Shown here: positions 57,956-64,000 of the stretch, piece by piece
Numbering within the stretch: position 1 is the stretch's first letter
Layout: every line of letters starts with the position of its first letter
DNA from: Streptomyces sp. DvalAA-43
Lineage (GTDB): Bacteria; Actinomycetota; Actinomycetes; Streptomycetales; Streptomycetaceae
Assembly (NCBI RefSeq): GCF_900091725.1
Contig: NZ_FMBW01000044.1
Coordinates: 310,001 to 374,000 of the forward strand
Direction: 5' to 3'
Length of the DNA stretch: 64,000 nt
Notes under the pieces: generated by a model
Databases searched by the model: none
What the model was told of the DNA's origin: nothing
The model's input: only the letters and a program-made list of their open reading frames with translations
Position numbers and translations under genes: made by a program

Positions 57956-60004
57956 ATGGCCCAGCATTTGAGCCCCCCGGCACCGGCCGAGGCCCCCGGC
58001 GGAGAGCGCTCCAGGCGGTCGATCCTCGTGGCCATCGGGGCACTGCTCCTGGGCATGCTCCTGGCCGCGCTCGACCAGACCATCGTCGCCACCGCGCTGC
58101 CCACCATCGTCAGCGACCTCGGCGGGCTGGAACACCTCTCCTGGGTGGTCACGGCCTATCTGCTGGCGTCGACCGCCGCGACCCCGCTCTGGGGCAAGCT
58201 CGGCGACCAGTACGGCCGCAAAAAGCTCTTCCAGGCCGCCATCGTCATCTTCCTCATCGGTTCGGCGCTCTGCGGCATCGCCCAGAACATGCCGCAGCTC
58301 ATCGGCTTCAGGGCCCTTCAGGGACTCGGCGGCGGTGGCCTCATCGTGCTCTCGATGGCGATCGTCGGCGATCTCGTCCCGCCGCGCGAACGGGGCAAGT
58401 ACCAGGGCCTGTTCGGGGCGGTCTTCGGTGCGACGAGCGTCCTCGGGCCGCTCCTCGGCGGTCTGTTCACCGAGCAGCTCACCTGGCGGTGGGTCTTCTA
58501 CATCAACCTGCCGATCGGCGTCGTGGCGCTCCTGGTGATCGCCGCCGTACTGCACATCCCGGTCCGCAGCACGAAACACACCATCGACTACCTCGGCACC
58601 TTCCTCATCGCCGCCGTCGCCACCTGCATGGTGCTCGTCGCCTCGCTCGGCGGCACCACCTGGGCCTGGGGCTCGGCACAGATCATCGGCCTCTCCGTGC
58701 TGAGCGTGCTGCTGCTGATCGCCTTCGTGTACGTGGAGCGCCGGGCCGCCGAACCCGTCATCCCGCTGAAGCTCTTCCGGATCAGGACCTTCACGCTCGT
58801 CGCCGTCATCAGCTTCGTCGTCGGCTTCGCGATGTTCGGGGCGATGACCTACCTGCCGACCTTCCTCCAGGTGGTGCACTCCATCTCGCCGACGATGTCC
58901 GGTGTGCACATGCTCCCGATGGTGCTGGGGCTGCTCCTCACCTCGACCGCCTCCGGTCAGATCGTCAGCCGCACCGGCCGCTGGAAGGTCTTCCCGATCG
59001 CGGGCACCGGTCTGACCGCCATCGGGCTCCTGCTGCTGCACCGGCTCACGGAGACCAGCAGCACCTGGGTGATGAGCAGTTACTTCTTCGTCTTCGGCGC
59101 GGGGCTCGGCCTGGTGATGCAGGTCCTGGTGCTGGTCGTGCAGAACGCCGTCACGTACGAGGATCTCGGTGTCGCCACCTCCGGGGCCACCTTCTTCCGT
59201 TCCATCGGTGCCTCGTTCGGTGTCGCCGTCTTCGGCACGATCTTCACCAACCGGCTCACCGACAAACTCGCCGCGGCGCTCGCCGGCCACGCACTGCCCC
59301 CCGGCGCCGGTGCGAACGGACTGGCCTCCGACCCGCGCGCCATCGGACAACTGCCGCCCACGCTGCGGCCCGCGGTGCTCCACGCCTACTCGACATCGAT
59401 CACGGACGTGTTCCTGTACGCGGCTCCCGTCGTACTGGTCGCCTTCGTCTTCGCCTGGTTCCTCAAGGAGGACAAACTACGTGGCTCGGTGACGGCTCCG
59501 GAGGTGAGCGAGACGCTGGCGTCGAACCCGGTCGAGCGGTCCTCGTACGACGAATGCGCCCGCGCGCTCTCGGTGCTCGCCACCCGGGCGGGGCGCCGCG
59601 AGATCTATGTGAAGATCACCAAGAGGGCGGGGTACGACCTGCTGCCCGCGGCGAGCTGGATGCTGCTGCGCATCAAACGGCACGGCACGGTCGAACCGGC
59701 GATGCTCGCCGACATCGCCCCCGTGCCGCTGCGGGTGATCAGTGACGCGGCACGCCAGCTGGAGGAACGCCGGCTGGTGCGGCGCGAGGGCGTACAGCTG
59801 GTGCTCACCGAGGCCGGATCGGAAGTGGTGGTGAAGCTCTCGGACGCCCGGGAGGAGTCCATGGCCGAGCTGCTGGGTGATTGGTGGGGGCCGGACCGCC
59901 CGACCGATCTGGTCAGACTCGTGGAGGAGCTGACCGCCGAGACGAACGGGTCGAGCAAGGAACGACCGCACAGCCCCGAACCGAAGCGGGACCACGCGGC
60001 CTGA
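57956..60004 (+). CDS. MFS transporter (DHA2, 14-TM) with C-terminal winged-helix-like domain
   Basis: 682-residue protein. Residues about 22-500 form a 14-helix EmrB/QacA-type exporter with motif C-like LAALDQTIVATALPTIVSDL and motif A GKLGDQYGRKKLF. After the last helix a cytosolic domain (about 530-655) reads as a MarR-like winged helix (AGYDLLPAASWMLLRIKRHG, EERRLVRREGVQLVLTEAG). Such fusion suggests the transporter senses its own substrate or binds DNA. ATG 57956 with GAGGAG upstream. Divergent from the peptidoglycan-binding gene. Confidence 0.87.
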   Translation: MAQHLSPPAPAEAPGGERSRRSILVAIGALLLGMLLAALDQTIVATALPTIVSDLGGLEHLSWVVTAYLLASTAATPLWGKLGDQYGRKKLFQAAIVIFLIGSALCGIAQNMPQLIGFRALQGLGGGGLIVLSMAIVGDLVPPRERGKYQGLFGAVFGATSVLGPLLGGLFTEQLTWRWVFYINLPIGVVALLVIAAVLHIPVRSTKHTIDYLGTFLIAAVATCMVLVASLGGTTWAWGSAQIIGLSVLSVLLLIAFVYVERRAAEPVIPLKLFRIRTFTLVAVISFVVGFAMFGAMTYLPTFLQVVHSISPTMSGVHMLPMVLGLLLTSTASGQIVSRTGRWKVFPIAGTGLTAIGLLLLHRLTETSSTWVMSSYFFVFGAGLGLVMQVLVLVVQNAVTYEDLGVATSGATFFRSIGASFGVAVFGTIFTNRLTDKLAAALAGHALPPGAGANGLASDPRAIGQLPPTLRPAVLHAYSTSITDVFLYAAPVVLVAFVFAWFLKEDKLRGSVTAPEVSETLASNPVERSSYDECARALSVLATRAGRREIYVKITKRAGYDLLPAASWMLLRIKRHGTVEPAMLADIAPVPLRVISDAARQLEERRLVRREGVQLVLTEAGSEVVVKLSDAREESMAELLGDWWGPDRPTDLVRLVEELTAETNGSSKERPHSPEPKRDHAA

Positions 60005-60025
60005 ACCGTGCGTGCCTGAACCGCG

Positions 60026-60571
60026 CTACGGCCCCGCGGGCGTCGAGGGCGTCGTGGCTGCCTCGGATACCGAGGGCGTCGGGGGCAGCTCCTTCGCGAA
60101 CCAGTGCTCCGCGTACTGGTTCCGCCGGTGGAACGCCGGGACCTCCCGGTAGCCGTGCTTGGCGTACAGCCCCCGCGCCTCTACCAGGTCGTTGCGGGTG
60201 TCGAGCCGGAGCGTGCGGATGCCGAAGGCGCGGGCCGCCTCCTCGACGGCCGCCAGGAGCAGTCCGCCGCCGCCCGTGCCCCGGTGTCCGGGGCGTACGA
60301 ACACCCGCGTCAGCTCGGCGGTGTCCGCGTCCACCACCAGCAGCCCGGCACAGGCCGCCGCCTCGCCGTCGAAGCGGCCGACGACGAACTGGCCGGTGGG
60401 CGGGACGAGCCGGTCGGCCCCGTCGTCGGTGAGCCCCTCGTCGATCTCCTCGGCGGTGGCGGGCCGCCCCCAGTAGCGGCTGGCGACCTCGTCGTAGTAG
60501 TCGCGGCGCAGCAGCGAGGCATCGGGGGAGTCGAACGGTTCAGGGGCCAACGTCCAGGTCATGCCGGCCAT
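60026..60571 (-). CDS. GNAT family N-acetyltransferase
   Basis: 181-residue acetyltransferase. Acetyl-CoA loop is RVFVRPGHRGTGGGGLLL, with EARGLYAKHGYREVPAF as the C-terminal core. Single domain; substrate unknown. ATG 60571 chosen for its nearby CAGGT ribosome-binding site; ATG 60562 is an alternative. Convergent to the MFS gene. Confidence 0.87.
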   Translation of the reverse strand: MAGMTWTLAPEPFDSPDASLLRRDYYDEVASRYWGRPATAEEIDEGLTDDGADRLVPPTGQFVVGRFDGEAAACAGLLVVDADTAELTRVFVRPGHRGTGGGGLLLAAVEEAARAFGIRTLRLDTRNDLVEARGLYAKHGYREVPAFHRRNQYAEHWFAKELPPTPSVSEAATTPSTPAGP

Positions 60572-60605
60572 TCTGACCTGAGCACGACCAAGGCGGCCAA
60601 CGATT

Positions 60606-61784
60606 TCACCGGGCGGCGGGCCCTTCCGGTCCCTCCGGCCGCTCCCGCACCGCCCGCCGCCCGGCCCTCAGCACCAGCAGCACCACGACGGCCGCCACCA
60701 GCAGCACCGCCGCGAGCAGCGACAGCACCCAGGCGGGGGTGCCGACCACGGTCAGCAGCCGGTTCTCGTACACCTGGCGCCGGTACGGGGTGTCGGCGTC
60801 GGCCGCGCGCAGCTCGTGATCGCCGCCGATCCGCTCCGGGTGCGGGAACGACTGCTCGATCGCGGTGAGGAACACCGGCTTCCCGCCCGTCAGCCCGTCG
60901 AGCGCGTCCGTGTCCCCCGTCGTCGAGCGGGGATCGATCCGGCCCGCGTACGTCACCTCCGGCGTATCGCCGCCGATCGGGCCGCGCGGCTCCATCCGAT
61001 GCGCGGCGAGGACGTACAGGCCGAGCTGCTGCGGGGTCGACGCCAGCTTCGACAGGCGCATCGGGTAGACCAGCCGGTCGCTGGCGAAGCGCAGCCGCAG
61101 CGGGTCGAGCGTGCCGCCGAGCGGGTTGTGGCCCTCGCGGGGAGCGAGCCGGATCGCGACGTACTCCCACCCCTGGTCGACATAGGGCTTCAGCGCCGTC
61201 GCCAGCCGGTCGGGCAGGTCGAAGCCGTTGTCCTCCAGCCACTTCCGCAGCGCCTCCGGGTCGTTCGCGGCCAGCCGCGCCACGTCGAAGGGGCCGAGCC
61301 GCTCCCGGCCGACCACCTCGACCGACGGGGCCCCGGCCGCAGGAGCCCGTGCCCCGTCCCCGACGCCGGAGGAGCCGGCGAACGGCCAGTCGTGGGCGCG
61401 GGGCCAGAAGTAGTGCCTGGTCACCAGCTCCGGCGAGGTCAGGGCGGAGAGCTCGGAGAAGAGACCGGGATCGCCGAGCTCCACGCTCGCGCGGTGCGGC
61501 ACCGGCATGATCCAGGCCGCCTCGGGGGCGTTCCCGCGGACCGTGAGCCGCATCACGATCTGCTCGGTCCGGCCGTCCCAGCCGACCACCGAGGTCTCCC
61601 GGTCGACCGAGACCCGGGTCTCCCCGCCCGGGATCATCGCCCCGCAGCCGCAGGCGAACGCCGGGCTGATCAGCGACCCCAGTTGCAGTGACACCAGCAT
61701 CAGCAGCAGGGAGAGCGCCCGCGCCGTCCACGCGCGCCCGCCACCGTCACCCCGCGTGCTCCGCTTCACCCCTGTGTGCCGCAT
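60606..61784 (-). CDS. DUF2330 family secreted/membrane-anchored protein
   Basis: 392-residue exported protein. Sec signal peptide (about 16-45) ends before ACGCGAMIPG. The long extracytoplasmic DUF2330 domain (about 50-345) contains the family's CGCG start and the WIMPVP motif. A single membrane helix near the C-terminus (about 352-378) with a basic tail anchors it. Function unknown. ATG 61784; an AGGCGG ribosome-binding site is adjacent. Confidence 0.85.
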   Translation of the reverse strand: MRHTGVKRSTRGDGGGRAWTARALSLLLMLVSLQLGSLISPAFACGCGAMIPGGETRVSVDRETSVVGWDGRTEQIVMRLTVRGNAPEAAWIMPVPHRASVELGDPGLFSELSALTSPELVTRHYFWPRAHDWPFAGSSGVGDGARAPAAGAPSVEVVGRERLGPFDVARLAANDPEALRKWLEDNGFDLPDRLATALKPYVDQGWEYVAIRLAPREGHNPLGGTLDPLRLRFASDRLVYPMRLSKLASTPQQLGLYVLAAHRMEPRGPIGGDTPEVTYAGRIDPRSTTGDTDALDGLTGGKPVFLTAIEQSFPHPERIGGDHELRAADADTPYRRQVYENRLLTVVGTPAWVLSLLAAVLLVAAVVVLLVLRAGRRAVRERPEGPEGPAAR

Positions 61785-62033
61785 GTACCGCCTGCCTCCC
61801 CCGTGAACGACGAACACGGGGGAGGACGTACGAACCCGAGTTCCGGTTCCGGCCGTACTTCCGCTTCCAGTGGCCCGACACACCCGTACTTTCGGACATT
61901 TTTTCGATCGTAAATCGGATGATATTCAGGTGAAAAGGGGGTCGATTGGGTCTATCTCGTAGTGCAATGCGATGGTTTCGGAGACGCCCGGATCGAGGGA
62001 CGGGTGCCGGATCGGCGGGAGGGTCGGCGCAGC

Positions 62034-64000
62034 GTGGCGAATGCGGAGCACAGTGTGGGCGGGGACGCGGCGACGGGAGCGAGGACCGGGACCGCCCGTG
62101 CCCTGCTCTGGCTGGTTGTGGCCGCTCTGGCCGTACGGCAGATGGCGGTGGTGCTGAGACAGCCGCCGGGCGAACGGCTCACCGATCTGGAGACCTGGAT
62201 CGGCGAGAACGGCGTGCTGCATGTGACGGGCTCGCTGTACGACAGCGACCGGTTCACCGGAACCCCGTTCGCCGGGCTGGTGCTGAAACCGCTGGCCCGC
62301 GCCGCGGAACAGAACCTGGGCGTCGTCTGGACCTTCGGCTCGCTGCTGCTCGTCGCCGCGCTGGGCATCGTCGCCGCCCGTGCGCTGCCGGGGCCGGTGT
62401 CCCGCCGTACCGCGCTGCTGGCCGCGCCCGTCGCGATCAGCCTGCTGATGGTCTCGCTGCCGGTCCGCAACGCGCTGTACCTGGGGCAGACCAGCATCCT
62501 GCCGGTCCTGCTGGTGCTGCTGGGCTGCTTCGTGGTGCGCGGGGAACGCGCCCCGGGCCTCCTGATCGGACTGGCGGCCGCGCTCCAGCCGACCGTGCTG
62601 CTCTTCGCCGTGCTGTTCCGGCTGACCGGACGCCGGCGGGCCGCGGTGACCGGCGGCGCGGCGTTCGCCGCCTGCACCGCCCTCGCCTGGGCCGTCATGC
62701 CGGGCGACTCATGGACGTACTGGGTGCACCATGTCGCGGGCGCCGGGCTCGGCGGCACCGCGGACGGCCTCGCCAACCAGTCCCTGCACGGCGCCCTGCT
62801 CCGGTCCGGTCTCGCGGGCCCGCTGGAGATCGCGCTGTACGTGGTGCTGGCGGCCGCCGTCTGTTTCCTCGGGCTGCGCCGCGCCGCGCGGTACGCGGGG
62901 GACGGGCAGCTGCTCCTCGCCGTCGCCGTGACCGGCTGCGTCGCGGTCGCCGTCTCGCCGACCGCCTGGCAGCACCAGCTGCTGTGGGTGCTGCTCGCCG
63001 TGGTCGGCCGGGTCGGGAAGCGGGCCTCCGACCGGCTGGTCTGGCCCGCGGTCGTGGTCCTCGTGCTCACGCTGCCGGGGACGGTGCTGCTGCCGAACAT
63101 CGAGGCGGTCTTCCCCGTACGCGACAACGTGCTGCTGATCGTCGCGCTCGCCGCGGCCTGCGCCGTGCCGTTCCTGCCGCGTACCTCGGAGCACTGGCAG
63201 CACCCCGTTCCCGCGGACCGTGCCGCCCCGGTCCCGGCCCGCTGGAGCCGCGTCCCGCTGCTGCCGTTCTGGCGGCGGGTGCTGAGCCGGCCCAACCTGC
63301 TGCTGGAACTGCTCCTGATCAGGGTCGTGTACTCCGCGTACGCCCATGTCAGGCTCGCGGCCACGGCCGGCCGCGCCACCGCCGAACACCACGGCCGCCA
63401 GATCCACTCCATCGAACAGTGGCTGCACATCGACATCGAGCACTGGGCCAACCACGCGGTCGTGAACATCGGCCGGCTGAGGGGCTTCTTCGACTACTAC
63501 TACTCGACCTTCCACTTCATCGTGCCGCTGGTGATCCTCGGGGTGCTCTACGTACGCCGCCCCGCGGACTACCGCTGGGCCCGCAGCACCATCGGCTTCG
63601 CCACGCTGCTCGCGCTGGTCGGCTTCTGGCTCTACCCGCTGGCCCCGCCACGCCTGATGCCGGGGCTCGGCTTCATCGACACGGTCCACGGCGTCCAGGA
63701 CTTCGCGAAGCCGGACTACGGAAGCCTGACCGAGATGACCAATCAGTACGCGGCGATGCCCTCGCTGCACTTCGGCTGGTCGCTCTGGTGCGGTGTGGTC
63801 GTCTTCCTGCTGGCCCCGAAGGCGTGGATGAAGGTACTTGGGCTGCTGCACCCGCTCTTCACGGTCTCCGCGATCATCGCCACGGCCAATCACTGGGTGC
63901 TGGACGCGGTGGGCGGAGCAGCCGTGGTCGCGCTCGGCTTCGGGCTCACCCATCTGCTGGCGGGGCCCCGGAAGCTGCGGCCGGCGGCCGTACCGGCGGC
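62034..64000 (+). CDS. Bifunctional GT87/PAP2-type membrane protein (3' end beyond window)
   Basis: At least 655 codons; no stop in the window. The N-terminal half (about 1-390) is a GT87-like polyprenyl-phosphate-dependent mannosyltransferase fold with many membrane helices (LYDSDRFTGTPFAGLVLKPL is the acidic loop). The C-terminal half (about 420-650) is a PAP2-like phosphatase/transferase with motifs YAAMPSLHFGWSLW and NHWVLDAVGG and the upstream FDYYYSTFHF. This fusion is known in actinobacteria and may use a polyprenyl- or lipid-phosphate. GTG 62034 with GGGAGGG upstream. Confidence 0.85.
   Translation, partial: MANAEHSVGGDAATGARTGTARALLWLVVAALAVRQMAVVLRQPPGERLTDLETWIGENGVLHVTGSLYDSDRFTGTPFAGLVLKPLARAAEQNLGVVWTFGSLLLVAALGIVAARALPGPVSRRTALLAAPVAISLLMVSLPVRNALYLGQTSILPVLLVLLGCFVVRGERAPGLLIGLAAALQPTVLLFAVLFRLTGRRRAAVTGGAAFAACTALAWAVMPGDSWTYWVHHVAGAGLGGTADGLANQSLHGALLRSGLAGPLEIALYVVLAAAVCFLGLRRAARYAGDGQLLLAVAVTGCVAVAVSPTAWQHQLLWVLLAVVGRVGKRASDRLVWPAVVVLVLTLPGTVLLPNIEAVFPVRDNVLLIVALAAACAVPFLPRTSEHWQHPVPADRAAPVPARWSRVPLLPFWRRVLSRPNLLLELLLIRVVYSAYAHVRLAATAGRATAEHHGRQIHSIEQWLHIDIEHWANHAVVNIGRLRGFFDYYYSTFHFIVPLVILGVLYVRRPADYRWARSTIGFATLLALVGFWLYPLAPPRLMPGLGFIDTVHGVQDFAKPDYGSLTEMTNQYAAMPSLHFGWSLWCGVVVFLLAPKAWMKVLGLLHPLFTVSAIIATANHWVLDAVGGAAVVALGFGLTHLLAGPRKLRPAAVPA

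Overview
The window is a high-GC actinobacterial chromosome segment, almost certainly from Streptomyces. Three things point there: strong G/C bias at third codon positions, frequent GTG starts, and family content typical of the genus (DUF397/helix-turn-helix/ATPase trio, FasR-led fab operon, TerD paralogs, DUF3145, DUF3052, bL37, DUF6131). From memory, the order fasR-fabD-fabH-acpP-fabF-DUF3145 and aceE-DUF3052-peroxiredoxin-terD-terD-TerC resembles the core region of the S. coelicolor chromosome. No insertion sequence, prophage, CRISPR array or integrase was seen. This looks like core chromosome with small lineage-specific additions.

Layout. 1-7 kb: a truncated Tat-exported flavin amine oxidase, then a TetR regulator divergent from a GH3 beta-glucosidase, then an aldose 1-epimerase and an SGNH lipoprotein (sugar handling). 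7-12.6 kb: the type II fatty acid initiation/elongation operon fabD-fabH-acpP-fabF, preceded by its activator fasR. 12.9-19 kb: pirin; a compact operon of a heme-oxygenase-like metalloenzyme, an MTQ2-like methyltransferase and a CDGSH Fe-S protein; a PfpI protein; a GNAT; and a DUF4157 protein with an HNH-like tail. 19-31 kb: a whiJ-like regulatory trio, a serine hydrolase, a MerR/aldo-keto reductase pair with a MerR-type promoter, a two-component system, and a TetR/MFS divergent pair. 31-35.7 kb: homodimeric pyruvate dehydrogenase E1 (aceE), DUF3052 and a peroxiredoxin.

35.8-45.3 kb is the most distinctive stretch: four TerD-domain proteins, a TerC-superfamily membrane protein, and a tightly packed trio of HpcH/HpaI-type lyase, a large fused phosphoribosyltransferase/TRSP/StiP/PELOTA protein, and a HAD phosphatase. 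This matches the ter-linked module previously predicted by comparative genomics to make a nucleoside-like metabolite, and it is the best candidate for a poorly characterised system here.

45.3-64 kb: an O-methyltransferase, small membrane and exported proteins, tRNA-Val(UAC), the 24-residue ribosomal protein bL37, DedA, DoxX, a roughly 0.9-kb stretch without a convincing gene, a secreted HNH nuclease, a FetB-like permease, an MFS transporter with a C-terminal winged-helix-like domain, a DUF2330 protein and a truncated GT87/PAP2 fusion. Several gene junctions carry short tandem direct repeats (11, 24, 29-32 bp) and strong hairpin terminators.
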